Below, one piece after another: positions 7,665 through 20,869 of a DNA stretch of 64,000 nt; positions within the stretch are counted from its first letter, which is position 1, and each line of letters begins with the position of its first letter. The DNA is from Pseudomonas sp. DC1.2 (lineage in GTDB: Bacteria; Pseudomonadota; Gammaproteobacteria; Pseudomonadales; Pseudomonadaceae), in the NCBI RefSeq assembly GCF_034351645.1, contig NZ_CP133782.1, positions 4,531,001 through 4,595,000 on the forward strand, given 5' to 3'. The notes below the pieces were generated by a model. The model saw only the letters and a list, made by a program, of their open reading frames with translations. It made no database searches and had not been told where the DNA came from. Position numbers and translations under genes: made by a program.

Positions 7665-9158
7665 ATGAGTGTGAGCAAAGTAAAATCTCACCATCCGATT
7701 CGCTCGACGCGGTCGGAGTCGCTTCTGTTGCTGAGCAGCTCGGTGTTGGTAGTCGCTATTTTGAGCATCGTCACTTTTCTGCTGGTCCGCGAGCGCGCCA
7801 CCGCCCAACTTTTAGCGACGCGTGAGGCGTCGAATATCGTGCAATTGATCGATGCAGACGTGCTGCGCAACATCGAACTCTATGACCTGTCACTACGCGG
7901 TTTGATCGCAGCGTCCTGGCGCGAAGAGCTCAAAAGCGTTTCCCCTTCCATCCGTCATCTGGCCTATTTTGATCGAGCGACGGCGGCCCCCTACAAGGGC
8001 GATATTCTGCTGCTCGACACGCAAGGTGACGTGGTCGCCGACTCGGCGTCGGTAGTGCCCCGGACGGGCAACTTTTCCGACCGTGAATATTTCCAGTCGC
8101 ATCTGAACAATACCGACCCAGGCATGCACATCAGCCGTCCGTTTCGCGCCAGAACCGCAGACCATGAATGGCGTATCAGCTTTAGTCGTCGGATCAGCGG
8201 CACACAAGGCGAGTTCATGGGGGTGGCCGAAGCGGCGATGCGCTTGAGCTATTTCGACAAACTGTTCAAAAGCCTCAGTATCGGCAATGGCAGCACTGTC
8301 AATCTGATCAGTACCAACGGGATTCTGCTAGCTCAGGAACCGCCCCTCGCCGATAACTTGATCGGTAAAGACTTCAGCAACCGCCCCAATTTTCTGCGCA
8401 TCGTCAAGGAAGGCGAAGGCAGCTTCAGCGGCGTCTCCAGCGTTGATCAAAAGCAGCGCCTGTATACCTTTTCTCAGGTCGGCAATTTACCGCTGATTGT
8501 GATCGTTGCGCTGTCCAGTGATGACGTGTTTGCTGGCTGGAAGCGCACGATGATCGTGGTCAGCATGGCCTCTATTGCACTGTGTATCAGCCTGCTCTGG
8601 CTGACCTGGTTGTTGAGCCGCGAACTTCGCCTGCGCCACAAGGCCGAGCAGGAGCTGGCGCAATTGGCCGCCACTGACGCCCTCACGGGACTGGCTAACC
8701 GCCGCACGCTGGATCAAGTGCTGCGCCACGAATGGTTTCGCGCACAACGCTCTGGCAAACCCTTGTCGGTATTGATGATCGACGCCGATAACTTCAAGGC
8801 ATTCAATGATCGCCATGGCCACCAGGCAGGCGATGATGCCCTGCGTGCAGTGGCCAAGGTCATCAGTGGCAGCATCCGACGCCCGGCCGATCTCGTCGCC
8901 CGTTACGGCGGCGAGGAGTTTTCAGTGATCCTTGCCGAAACCGACAGCGAGGGCGCGCAGCAGATCGCTGAGCACGTTCGTCGGGCGGTGGAGCAGTTAC
9001 CACTGGCGCCAGGCGCAGATTCACCGATTACTGTCAGTATCGGGATCAGCACGTGGACCACTGCTACGGAGGTCGGACTGGAGCAGTTGCTGGTTGCGGC
9101 GGACAAAGCGTTGTATCAAGCCAAGGAAGGAGGCCGGAATCGAGTCATGGCGGGATAA
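7665..9158 (+). CDS. membrane diguanylate cyclase with Cache-type sensor domain
   Basis: This 497-residue protein should make cyclic di-GMP from two GTP. TM1 is at about 22-42 and an extracytoplasmic double-Cache-like sensor at about 50-290 (DREYFQSHLNN, SFSRRISG). TM2 is at about 293-317 and a GGDEF domain at about 335-495. The active-site loop reads GGEEF (415-419), and the inhibitory I-site RxxD is present at 406-409 (RPAD), exactly five residues upstream, so product feedback is expected. The ATG at 7665 has only a weak AGAAG upstream. The gene is monocistronic, with a palindrome (7615-7629) in front. The signal sensed is unknown. Confidence 0.93.
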   Translation: MSVSKVKSHHPIRSTRSESLLLLSSSVLVVAILSIVTFLLVRERATAQLLATREASNIVQLIDADVLRNIELYDLSLRGLIAASWREELKSVSPSIRHLAYFDRATAAPYKGDILLLDTQGDVVADSASVVPRTGNFSDREYFQSHLNNTDPGMHISRPFRARTADHEWRISFSRRISGTQGEFMGVAEAAMRLSYFDKLFKSLSIGNGSTVNLISTNGILLAQEPPLADNLIGKDFSNRPNFLRIVKEGEGSFSGVSSVDQKQRLYTFSQVGNLPLIVIVALSSDDVFAGWKRTMIVVSMASIALCISLLWLTWLLSRELRLRHKAEQELAQLAATDALTGLANRRTLDQVLRHEWFRAQRSGKPLSVLMIDADNFKAFNDRHGHQAGDDALRAVAKVISGSIRRPADLVARYGGEEFSVILAETDSEGAQQIAEHVRRAVEQLPLAPGADSPITVSIGISTWTTATEVGLEQLLVAADKALYQAKEGGRNRVMAG

Positions 9159-9245
9159 ACAGGTGCGCCGAGTTGAGTGACCTCGCCGCGAACCCAGCGT
9201 GCGCCCATCACCCCGCAACTGTCGAAAAACAGGACAGGCAGCCCC

Positions 9246-9281
9246 ATAAAAAAAGGCCACCCGAAGGTAGCCTTTAAAAAC
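9246..9281 (-). terminator. terminator of the dcw/lpxC transcript
   Basis: On the minus strand, AAAGGCTACC-TTCG-GGTGGCCTTTTTTT forms a tetraloop hairpin with a T run, 14 bases beyond the lpxC stop codon. Confidence 0.8.
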
Positions 9282-9294
9282 TAGAGAGGTTTTT

Positions 9295-10242
<948 letters not shown>

Positions 10243-10318
10243 TCAACAAAGGCTGGCGATAATAGCAGACCAGACCTTTGCTGAACACCAATCACCTTCA
10301 TAGCCCTGATACATTCCA

Positions 10319-11512
10319 TCAATCAGCCTGGCGACGCAGGAAAGCCGGGATGTCCAGGTAGTCCAGGTCGTCTTGCGGATTCATCTTCGCGGCAGTCGCA
10401 GCACCGGCCTGAGCCTGGTTGCGCATAACGGTCGGACGGTCCAGATCGCGGTAGTTCACGGCAGGCTGTTCCTGACGAACGGGAGCTTGCTGTTGCGGCT
10501 GGGAGGACATCGAAGTGTGAACGGTGTTGTCGATAACCTTTACAGGCTTCTCGATTTTCGCGCCCAGACCCGTGGCAACCACGGTCACGTGCAGCTCGTC
10601 ACGCATGTCCGGATCGATAACAGTACCGACCTTGACCATGGCGTGCTCGGAAGCGAAGGCTTCGATGATGCTACCCACGTCGGAGTACTCACCCAGTGAC
10701 AGGTCAGGACCGGCGGTGATGTTCACCAAAATACCGCGCGCACCTTGCAGGTTCACGTCTTCGAGCAATGGGTTGCGAATGGCCGCTTCGGTGGCCTCGC
10801 GTGCACGGTTCGGACCGCTGGCGCAGCCAGTGCCCATCATCGCCATGCCCATTTCGCTCATCACGGTACGGACGTCGGCAAAGTCGACGTTGATCATGCC
10901 CGGACGCTTGATGATGTCGGAGATACCGCGAACGGCACCGGCCAGTACATCGTCAGCCTTGGCGAACGCGGACAGCAGGCTTGCGTCCTTGCCCAGGATG
11001 GTCAGCAGCTTCTCGTTGGGAATGGTGATCAACGAGTCAACGCTTTCAGACAGCAGACGGATACCTTCGTCAGCGATCTGCATACGCTTGCGACCTTCGA
11101 ACGGGAACGGACGAGTCACCACCGCAACGGTGAGAATCCCCATTTCCTTGGCCACTTCAGCAATGATTGGCGCCGCACCGGTACCGGTACCGCCGCCCAT
11201 GCCGGTGGTGATGAACACCATGTTGGTGCCCTGCAAGACTTCGGCGATACGTTCGCGGTCTTCCAAAGCGGCCTGACGACCGACTTCAGGGTTGGCGCCA
11301 GCGCCAAGACCTTTGGTCACGCCGGTGCCCAGTTGCAGGATGGTCCGCGCGCCAATGCTTTTCAGCGCCTGGGCATCAGTGTTGGCGCAGATGAATTCCA
11401 CGCCTTCAATGTTGCTCTTGACCATGTGATTGACTGCGTTGCCGCCGCCACCGCCAACACCGATAACTTTAATTACCGGGCTTTGCGGGATGTTGTCTAC
11501 GAGTTCGAACAT
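10319..11512 (-). CDS. ftsZ: cell division protein FtsZ
   Basis: FtsZ is the tubulin-like GTPase that forms the division ring. The tubulin signature GGGTGTGAAP lies at about 107-116 and the T7 catalytic loop region is intact. A variable linker (about 318-378) rich in Q and A precedes the conserved C-terminal peptide DYLDIPAFLRRQAD, which docks FtsA, ZipA and ZapD. At 397 residues it is full length. The ribosome-binding site reads GAGAGGG before the ATG. It lies 69 bases after ftsA, a common site for additional ftsZ promoters. Confidence 0.99.
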   Translation of the reverse strand: MFELVDNIPQSPVIKVIGVGGGGGNAVNHMVKSNIEGVEFICANTDAQALKSIGARTILQLGTGVTKGLGAGANPEVGRQAALEDRERIAEVLQGTNMVFITTGMGGGTGTGAAPIIAEVAKEMGILTVAVVTRPFPFEGRKRMQIADEGIRLLSESVDSLITIPNEKLLTILGKDASLLSAFAKADDVLAGAVRGISDIIKRPGMINVDFADVRTVMSEMGMAMMGTGCASGPNRAREATEAAIRNPLLEDVNLQGARGILVNITAGPDLSLGEYSDVGSIIEAFASEHAMVKVGTVIDPDMRDELHVTVVATGLGAKIEKPVKVIDNTVHTSMSSQPQQQAPVRQEQPAVNYRDLDRPTVMRNQAQAGAATAAKMNPQDDLDYLDIPAFLRRQAD

Positions 11513-11581
11513 TTTCCCTCTCCTTACATTCTCTAGTTTTTTTCGCCTACTGCATTTTTGAAACGGTATTGCGGTAATTCG

Positions 11582-12841
11582 TTAGAAGTTGCCTTGAACC
11601 CAGCTCTTGATGCGATCGAGCAAGGCGGGTTTCGGCTCTTCATTGCTGTAGCTGTCACGGCTGCTGATGCCCGAGAACGAAATGCCGTCGGACTGCTTTT
11701 GCAGGCCATACATCAAGAGGCCAACACCGGTGGAATAAATCGGGTTGCGCACCACGTCATCCAGTCCCTTGACGCCATGCGGTACGCCCAGACGCACCGG
11801 CATGTGGAAAATTTCTTCGGCCAGCTCGACCGCACCTTCCATCTTCGACGTACCACCCGTCAGGACGATGCCGGCCGGAATCAAGTCTTCGTAGCCACTG
11901 CGGCGCAGTTCGGCCTGAATCAGCGTGAACAACTCGTCGTAACGCGGCTCGACCACTTCAGCCAACGCCTGGCGGGACAACTCACGCGGCGGACGGTCGC
12001 CGACGCTTGGCACTTTGATGGTTTCACCGGCACCGGCCAGTTTGGCCAGGGCACAGGCGTAGCGAATCTTGATTTCTTCGGCGTACTGGGTCGGGGTGCG
12101 CAACGCCATGGCGATGTCGTTGGTCACCTGGTCGCCCGCAATCGGGATCACGGCCGTGTGGCGGATCGCACCTTCGGTGAAGATCGCAATGTCGGTAGTG
12201 CCACCGCCGATGTCCACCAGGCAAACACCCAGTTCTTTCTCGTCATCGGTCAGGACCGAATAAGCGGAAGCCAACTGTTCAAGGATGATGTCGTCGATTT
12301 CGAGGCCACAGCGACGCACACATTTCTCAATGTTCTGAGCGGCGTTAACGGCGCAAGTGACCACGTGGACCTTGGCTTCCAGACGCACGCCGGACATGCC
12401 CAGCGGCTCACGAACGCCTTCCTGGTTGTCGATCACGTAGTCCTGAGGCAGCGTGTGCAGCACGCGCTGGTCTGCCGGGATCGCCACGGCCTGGGCAGCG
12501 TCGAGGACGCGCTCAAGGTCGGCGGCGCTGACTTCGCGATCACGAATTGCAACGATGCCGTGGGAATTCAGGCTGCGGATGTGATTACCGGCCACACCGA
12601 CAAACGCCGAGTGAATGCGGCAACCGGCCATCAGCTGCGCTTCTTCGATGGCGCGCTGGATCGATTGCACGGTGGACTCGATGTTCACCACTACGCCTTT
12701 TTTCAGGCCGCGGGACGGGTGCGTACCGATCCCGACGATTACCAGCGTGCCATCGTCCGCGACCTCACCGACCAGCGCCACCACCTTGGAGGTGCCGATA
12801 TCGAGACCGACGATCATTTTGCCGCTTTGCACGTTTGCCAT
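11582..12841 (-). CDS. ftsA: cell division protein FtsA
   Basis: FtsA is an actin-fold ATPase that tethers FtsZ filaments to the membrane. At 419 residues it shows the N-terminal phosphate-1 motif (VGLDIGTSKV), the SHS2/1C insert, phosphate-2 (VDIGGGTTD) and adenosine motif (VLTGGTSKMEG). It ends in an amphipathic membrane-targeting helix (ALLDRIKSWVQGNF). It follows ftsQ after 15 bases. The start MANVQSGKM is the family norm. Confidence 0.98.
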   Translation of the reverse strand: MANVQSGKMIVGLDIGTSKVVALVGEVADDGTLVIVGIGTHPSRGLKKGVVVNIESTVQSIQRAIEEAQLMAGCRIHSAFVGVAGNHIRSLNSHGIVAIRDREVSAADLERVLDAAQAVAIPADQRVLHTLPQDYVIDNQEGVREPLGMSGVRLEAKVHVVTCAVNAAQNIEKCVRRCGLEIDDIILEQLASAYSVLTDDEKELGVCLVDIGGGTTDIAIFTEGAIRHTAVIPIAGDQVTNDIAMALRTPTQYAEEIKIRYACALAKLAGAGETIKVPSVGDRPPRELSRQALAEVVEPRYDELFTLIQAELRRSGYEDLIPAGIVLTGGTSKMEGAVELAEEIFHMPVRLGVPHGVKGLDDVVRNPIYSTGVGLLMYGLQKQSDGISFSGISSRDSYSNEEPKPALLDRIKSWVQGNF

Positions 12842-12856
12842 GGGTCCTGCCTCTTC

Positions 12857-13726
12857 TTAATTCTTCGCGACAGCGGGTTGAGCTGTCGTCGGCGCTACAG
12901 GTTCCCGCCAGCCAACAGCGAGGCCGTTGGCGTAGCGCAGATCGATGCGCGCAATGTTCGTAATCTGCTCTTTAAGCGTCTTGTCATAGATGGCAATGAA
13001 GCGGCGCATCTTTTCCACCAAGGCACCGCGTCCCAGCAGCAGCTCAATGCCGGGCCCTGCACTGCCGGCGCCCGTGGTCAGGAACCAGCTGCCTCGTTCA
13101 CGTAACTCCAGGCGCGCAATGGAGAAGCCCAATGGCCTAAGCATCTGGCTCAGCACCTGGTATTGCTGCATCACTTGCTGCTGGGCCCGTTGTGGCCCGA
13201 ACAGTTGTGGCAGATGTTCGTAATTCGCCAGTTCCTTGGGCGTAAACGCCTGCCCCTGGTTGTTCAGCAGTGCCTCATCGCCCCAACGGGCCACCGGCAA
13301 TTGTTCTTCCAGGCGGATCACCACTTGGTCCGGCCACACCCGGCGCACCTCGGCGTGGGCGATCCATGGCATCTGCTCCAGCTCCGTGCGCATGCTCGCC
13401 AGGTCGATGGTGAAGAAGCTTGACGCCACGTAAGGGGCGATCCGCTGTTGCACGGCTTGCTGGCTGATGTAGCTCAAATCGCCCTGCACATTGATCTTGG
13501 TGATCGGCCGGTCCGCGTAAGGCAGCAAACGTTGCGCGCCCTCGTAAGTCCCCACCCCCAGCACCACCAACAACACAGGCCAGAACAAGGCTTTGAGAAA
13601 ACCAAAATTGGCTTTCGGCAGGCGCGCAGACATCGGCTCTTTGGCAACCATTCGGCTGGCACCCCGCGGTACCGGCTTGCGGCCGGGCGGTGCGGGGGGC
13701 TGATGACGTAGCGATGCGCCTTGCAT
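12857..13726 (-). CDS. ftsQ: cell division protein FtsQ (DivIB)
   Basis: FtsQ is a bitopic divisome protein that scaffolds FtsB/FtsL. I start at ATG 13726 (MQGASLRHQ), with GAGG upstream and 4 bases after the ddl stop; the frame is open farther upstream but runs into ddl. The 289 residues comprise a basic cytoplasmic tail, one TM helix (about 45-65, [19 protein letters not shown]), a POTRA domain ([20 protein letters not shown]) and a beta domain ending near 275. Confidence 0.96.
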   Translation of the reverse strand: MQGASLRHQPPAPPGRKPVPRGASRMVAKEPMSARLPKANFGFLKALFWPVLLVVLGVGTYEGAQRLLPYADRPITKINVQGDLSYISQQAVQQRIAPYVASSFFTIDLASMRTELEQMPWIAHAEVRRVWPDQVVIRLEEQLPVARWGDEALLNNQGQAFTPKELANYEHLPQLFGPQRAQQQVMQQYQVLSQMLRPLGFSIARLELRERGSWFLTTGAGSAGPGIELLLGRGALVEKMRRFIAIYDKTLKEQITNIARIDLRYANGLAVGWREPVAPTTAQPAVAKN

Positions 13727-13730
13727 GGTC

Positions 13731-16160
<2,430 letters not shown>

Positions 16161-16168
<8 letters not shown>

Positions 16169-17231
16169 GGGCCACCTCCAGGCAGGTATCGACAACGTTG
16201 CGGGTGGCATCAGGTTTGGCCAGCCGACGTGCGGCGGTGGCCATGTCATTAAGTCGTTGCGGTTGCATCAAGACCTCTGTCAGGCGTGCGGCAAGATCCG
16301 CTGCGCCAGTCGTTCTTTGTGGCATCACGAAGGCTGCACCTTCGCGGGCCAAATATTCGGCGTTACGGGTCTGGTGATCGTCGATCGCGTGGGGCAAAGG
16401 CACCAGCATCGAGGGCAGACCGGCGGCGGCCAGTTCACTGATGGTCAGCGCGCCTGCGCGGCACACCACCAGGTCGGCCCAGCTATAAGCGTGGGCCATG
16501 TCTTTGATGAAAGGCTGCACTTGCGCCTCGACGCCAGCGTCGCGATAGCGCTGTGCAGTGACTTCATCGTGGTTTTTGCCAGCCTGATGAAACACTTCCG
16601 GACGCAGGTCGACAGCGACTTGCGCCAGGGCTTCAGGCAGCAATTTGTTCAACGGTTCTGCGCCCAGGCTTCCACCCAGAATCAGCAGACGCGCTTTGCG
16701 ACCGGCCAGTGCCTGGCGCGGTGTATCGAGGAACAGCTCGGTGCGCACCGGATTGCCAGTGGTCCGACGGCTGTCCGACAGGGTAAAGGTGTCGGGGAAC
16801 GCTTCACAGACTCGGGCGGCCAACGGCATGAGCAACCGATTGGCGGTACCGGCCACGGCGTTCTGCTCGTGGACGATGACTGGCACACCAGACAGTTTGG
16901 CAGCGACGCCACCAGGACCGGTCACAAAGCCACCAAAACCGACCACACAAACCGGCCGCAGCCGACGAATGATCGCCCGCGCCTGCCAGATCGACTTGAG
17001 CAACATGAACGGTGCCTTGAGCAGCGACAGCTTGCCCTTGCCCCGCAGACCGCTGGCGTTGATGCGATGCAGTTCAAGACCGGCCGCCGGAACCAGGTCA
17101 TTCTCGATGCCGCGCGGCGTGCCGAGCCAATGCACGGTGTAGCCACGCGACTGAAATTCACGCGCACAGGCCAGCGCCGGGAACACGTGCCCACCGGTGC
17201 CGCCCGCCATGATCAATACGTTAGCGCCCAT
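16161..17231 (-). CDS. murG: UDP-GlcNAc:lipid I transferase MurG
   Basis: MurG turns lipid I into lipid II on the cytoplasmic face of the membrane (GT28/GT-B fold). I start at ATG 17231 ([20 protein letters not shown]), which puts the glycine-rich G-loop at residue 10 as in characterised members and overlaps the ftsW stop by 11 bases. The 356 residues also contain the second G-loop ([14 protein letters not shown]) and the donor-sugar site ([15 protein letters not shown]), including the conserved ALTISE segment. Confidence 0.97.
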
Positions 17232-18438
17232 GGGTTGGCTCCTCGGCAAAGTCGCTTTCCTGGAATTCCATTTCTTCACTGCCCAAGTGGGTCCGACTTT
17301 CCCATTCGATGCGCAGGAGCAAGCCGAGACAGGCACAGCAGATCACCAGCGAGCTACCGCCATAACTGAGAAACGGCAGGGTCAGGCCCTTGGTCGGCAG
17401 CAAGCCGACATTCACCCCAATATTGATCAGGAACTGACCAATCCATAGGAACGACAGACCGTAAGCCACGTAAGCGGCGAAGAACTGCTTGGCTTTCTCT
17501 GCCCACAAACCGATGTACATGCCACGGATACAAACAAAGACAAACAGCGCGACCGTACACAAGGAACCCACGGCGCCCAGTTCTTCGGCCAGGACCGAGA
17601 ACACGAAGTCAGTGTGGGCTTCCGGCAGGTAGAACTGTTTCTGCACGCTGTTGCCCAGGCCAACGCCCAGCCATTCGCCACGACCGAACGCGATCAATGC
17701 TTGAGACAACTGATAGCCCGCACCGAACTGGTCGGCCCACGGATCGGCAAAGTTGGTCAGGCGTGCCATTCGATACGGTTGCACTTGAATCAACAGCACC
17801 ACCGCCGCGACAGCCAGCACCACCATCAGCGAAAAACGGAACAGCCCGACGCCGCCGAGGAACAACATGGCGGCCGCAGCGCCCATCATCACGACGGTGG
17901 CACCGAAGTCCGGTTCCATCAACAACAGACCTGCCATCGGTAGCAACACGATGAACGGCTTGAAGAAGCCCATCCAGCTTTCTCGTACTTCCTTCTGACG
18001 ACGCACCAGGTAACCGGAGAGGTAGATCACCACGAATACCTTGGCAATCTCGGAGGGCTGGACGTTGAAGAAGCTGAAGCCAATCCAGCGCATCGAACCG
18101 TTCACTTCACGGCCGATCCCAGGGACGATCACCATCACCAGCAAACCGAACGCCCCCAGCAGCATCAGCCAGCCGAGGCGTTGCCAGGTGGCGATCGGAA
18201 TCATCATGGTGACGATGCAGGCACCCAGGCCGATCACGATGTAAATAAGGTGCCGAATCATGTAGTACAGGGCGCTGCCCGACTGAGCCGCTGCCACTTC
18301 GGTGGAGGCCGAGGCAATCATGATCAGCCCCAACCCCAGCAACGCGAGACAGCCTGCGAGCATCGGGAAGTCGAGGTCGATACCGCGCCCGGTGATGAGC
18401 GGCGATGGGTACGGCTTGATGATATTTAGCAGGCTCAT
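17221..18438 (-). CDS. ftsW: septal peptidoglycan polymerase FtsW (SEDS family)
   Basis: This 405-residue polytopic membrane protein has about ten TM helices. SEDS proteins polymerise lipid II, and FtsW works with FtsI at the septum. Family motifs visible are GSMRWIGFSFFNVQPSEIAK, the region FLPEAHTDFVFSVLAEELG and the C-terminal GLTLPFLSYGGSS. It overlaps murD by 4 bases. The acidic cytoplasmic tail ([18 protein letters not shown]) is typical of pseudomonads. Confidence 0.97.
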   Translation of the reverse strand: MSLLNIIKPYPSPLITGRGIDLDFPMLAGCLALLGLGLIMIASASTEVAAAQSGSALYYMIRHLIYIVIGLGACIVTMMIPIATWQRLGWLMLLGAFGLLVMVIVPGIGREVNGSMRWIGFSFFNVQPSEIAKVFVVIYLSGYLVRRQKEVRESWMGFFKPFIVLLPMAGLLLMEPDFGATVVMMGAAAAMLFLGGVGLFRFSLMVVLAVAAVVLLIQVQPYRMARLTNFADPWADQFGAGYQLSQALIAFGRGEWLGVGLGNSVQKQFYLPEAHTDFVFSVLAEELGAVGSLCTVALFVFVCIRGMYIGLWAEKAKQFFAAYVAYGLSFLWIGQFLINIGVNVGLLPTKGLTLPFLSYGGSSLVICCACLGLLLRIEWESRTHLGSEEMEFQESDFAEEPTHGR

Positions 18439-19781
18439 ACCAGATCCTCCACAGCGCGGACGAACTGGTGACCACGGTCTTCGTAATTTTTGAACATGTC
18501 AAAACTGGCGCAGGCGGGCGACAACAGCACGGCGTCGCCGGGCTCGGCGAGGGAGCGGCATTGCGCGACGGCTTCGTTCAGCGAGTTAACGTGAATCAGC
18601 GGCACGGCATCGCCCAGCGCCTGACCAATCAGATCGGAGTCGCGGCCCATCAGCACTACGGCGCGGCAGTTGGCCACCACCGGAAGACGCAGGTCCTTGA
18701 ACTCGGCACCCTTGCCGTCACCACCGGCAATCAGCACCAGTTTGCCGTCGATGTCAGCCCCCAGGCCTTCGATGGCAGCCAGCGCCGCACCGACGTTAGT
18801 GGCTTTGGAATCGTTGTAATAGCTCACACCGTTGAATTCGCGAACCCACTGGCAACGATGCTCAAGCCCAGCGAAGCTGCGCAGGCTCGACAGCATGGCG
18901 TCGAACGGCAAGCCAACGGCATGCCCCAGCGCCAAGGCGGCAAGTGCGTTGGATTGGTTATGGGCGCCACGAATTTTCAATTCGCGTACCGGCATCAGAT
19001 TCTGGAACTCAAAGGCCAGGTATTTTTCGCCATCTTCTTCACGGATGCCGAACGCCTTGAAATCGGGCGTGCCCAGACCGAAGGTCCAGCACGGCTGACC
19101 TTCGCCCATCAACGGACGGCTGAGGGCGTCTTGGCGGTTGACCACGAACTGTTTGGCGCCGCGAAAGATCCGGTGCTTGGCCAGGTGATAAGCCGGCAGA
19201 CCGCTGTAGCGGTCCATGTGGTCTTCGCTGACGTTGAGCACGGTCGCCACTTCAGCGCCGAGATGGTCGGTGGTTTCGAGCTGGAAGCTCGACAGTTCCA
19301 TCACGTATAACTCGACAGTGTCGCTAAGCAAGTCCAGCGCGGGCGTACCGAGGTTGCCGCCAACCGCCACGCGTTTGCCGGCCGCCGCGGCCATCTCGCC
19401 CACCAAGGTGGTGACCGTGCTTTTCGCATTGGAACCGCTGATGGCGACAATCGGCGCCTTCGCGTTACGTGCGAACAGCTCGATGTCACCGGACAGTTTT
19501 ACGCCACGGGCAGCGGCAGCCTGCAGGGCCGGGGTCGCCAGCGCCAGGCCAGGGCTCACGTATAGCTCGTCGGCACGGCACAGGAACTCGACGTCCAGCT
19601 CGCCACAACGCACTTCCACCTGCGGGTAGTCACGGCGCAGCGTGGCCAGCTCGGGTGGATTTTCCCGCGTGTCCGCCACGGCAAACGACACGCCCCGGTT
19701 CGCCAGGAAGCGAACCAGAGACATGCCGCTCTTGCCGAGGCCGACAACGATGCGGAAGTGGTCAGAAGCGATCAGAGACAC
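18435..19781 (-). CDS. murD: UDP-N-acetylmuramoyl-L-alanine--D-glutamate ligase MurD
   Basis: MurD adds D-Glu to UDP-MurNAc-L-Ala in the cytosol. It is 448 residues long with N-terminal Rossmann motif (RIVVGLGKSGMSLVRFL) and the ATP loop AISGSNAKSTVTTLVG. That loop has GSNAKST where many Mur ligases have GTNGKT, a common MurD variation in pseudomonads. The carbamylated-lysine/metal region (NVSEDHMDRY) and C-terminal domain (NDSKATNVGAAL) are intact. It lies 5 bases after mraY. Confidence 0.97.
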   Translation of the reverse strand: MSLIASDHFRIVVGLGKSGMSLVRFLANRGVSFAVADTRENPPELATLRRDYPQVEVRCGELDVEFLCRADELYVSPGLALATPALQAAAARGVKLSGDIELFARNAKAPIVAISGSNAKSTVTTLVGEMAAAAGKRVAVGGNLGTPALDLLSDTVELYVMELSSFQLETTDHLGAEVATVLNVSEDHMDRYSGLPAYHLAKHRIFRGAKQFVVNRQDALSRPLMGEGQPCWTFGLGTPDFKAFGIREEDGEKYLAFEFQNLMPVRELKIRGAHNQSNALAALALGHAVGLPFDAMLSSLRSFAGLEHRCQWVREFNGVSYYNDSKATNVGAALAAIEGLGADIDGKLVLIAGGDGKGAEFKDLRLPVVANCRAVVLMGRDSDLIGQALGDAVPLIHVNSLNEAVAQCRSLAEPGDAVLLSPACASFDMFKNYEDRGHQFVRAVEDLV

Positions 19782-19786
19782 TCGTT

Positions 19787-20869
19787 CTACCTCAGCTTCA
19801 GGGTGGCAAGGCCGACCAGGACGAGAATCACGGTGATGATCCAGAAACGGACGATCACGCGCGGCTCAGGCCAGCCCTTGAGTTCAAAGTGGTGGTGTAT
19901 CGGTGCCATGCGGAACACACGGCGCCCGGTCATCTTGAAGGAGGCCACCTGGATGACCACCGACAGGGTTTCCATCACAAACACACCGCCCATGATGAAC
20001 AGGACGATTTCCTGGCGAACGATCACCGCAATGGTGCCCAACGCGGCGCCCAGCGCCAGGGCGCCGACGTCGCCCATGAACACTTGGGCCGGGTAAGTGT
20101 TGAACCAGAGGAACCCCAGGCCCGCACCGATCAAGGCACCACAGAAAACGATCAGCTCACCGGCGCCCGGTACATAAGGGATAAGCAGGTATTCAGCGAA
20201 TTTCACGTTACCCGACAGGTAGCAGAAGATACCCAACCCGCCGCCGACCATGACGGTGGGCATGATGGCCAGACCATCCAGGCCATCGGTCAGGTTGACT
20301 GCGTTACTCGAACCGACGATCACGAAATAGGTCAGGACAATGAAGCCTGCGCCCAGCGGAATGCTGTAGTCCTTGAGCATCGGCAGGATCAGCGTGGTTT
20401 CCACTGCCGTCGGGGCCGTCACGTAAAGGAAGATCGCCGCGCCCAGACCGAATACCGACTGCCAGAAATATTTCCAGCGGCTCGGCAAGCCTCGGGAGTT
20501 TTTCTCTATCACTTTGCGGTAGTCGTCGACCCAACCGATGGCGCCGAACAGCAACGTCACCAACAACACGGTCCAGACATAACGGTTGCTCAGGTCAGCC
20601 CAGAGCAACGTACTGACACCGATGGACGAAAGAATCAGCGCACCGCCCATGGTCGGGGTGCCCGACTTGGCCAGGTGCGATTGGGGACCATCGTTACGAA
20701 CGGACTGGCCGATCTGACGGTTCTGCAAAGTGCGGATCATCCACGGGCCATAGCACAGCGACAAAACCAGCGCGGTCAGCACACCGAGAATCCCGCGCAG
20801 GGTCAGGTACTGAAAGACCGCGAAGCCTTTGTAGAACTGTTGCAGATACTCCGCTAGCAGCAGCAGCAT
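19787..20869 (-). CDS. mraY: phospho-MurNAc-pentapeptide transferase MraY
   Basis: MraY makes lipid I by transferring phospho-MurNAc-pentapeptide to undecaprenyl phosphate in the inner membrane. The start is ATG 20869 ([12 protein letters not shown]), one base overlapping the murF stop (TAATG). The 360 residues contain about ten TM helices. The active-site motifs are seen as [10 protein letters not shown] (the DD pair), [13 protein letters not shown] and the histidine cluster [16 protein letters not shown]. Confidence 0.97.
   Translation of the reverse strand: MLLLLAEYLQQFYKGFAVFQYLTLRGILGVLTALVLSLCYGPWMIRTLQNRQIGQSVRNDGPQSHLAKSGTPTMGGALILSSIGVSTLLWADLSNRYVWTVLLVTLLFGAIGWVDDYRKVIEKNSRGLPSRWKYFWQSVFGLGAAIFLYVTAPTAVETTLILPMLKDYSIPLGAGFIVLTYFVIVGSSNAVNLTDGLDGLAIMPTVMVGGGLGIFCYLSGNVKFAEYLLIPYVPGAGELIVFCGALIGAGLGFLWFNTYPAQVFMGDVGALALGAALGTIAVIVRQEIVLFIMGGVFVMETLSVVIQVASFKMTGRRVFRMAPIHHHFELKGWPEPRVIVRFWIITVILVLVGLATLKLR

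Noticed and set aside
11558..13105. Long open frame on the + strand opposite ftsA and ftsQ
   Set aside because: It mirrors the codon bias of the genes beneath it, is rich in His/Arg/Asp/Gln as antisense frames in GC-rich DNA are, and has no known motif. Similar long frames opposite murC, murG, murD/mraY, zapE, trpS and the DUF1302 gene were rejected for the same reason.
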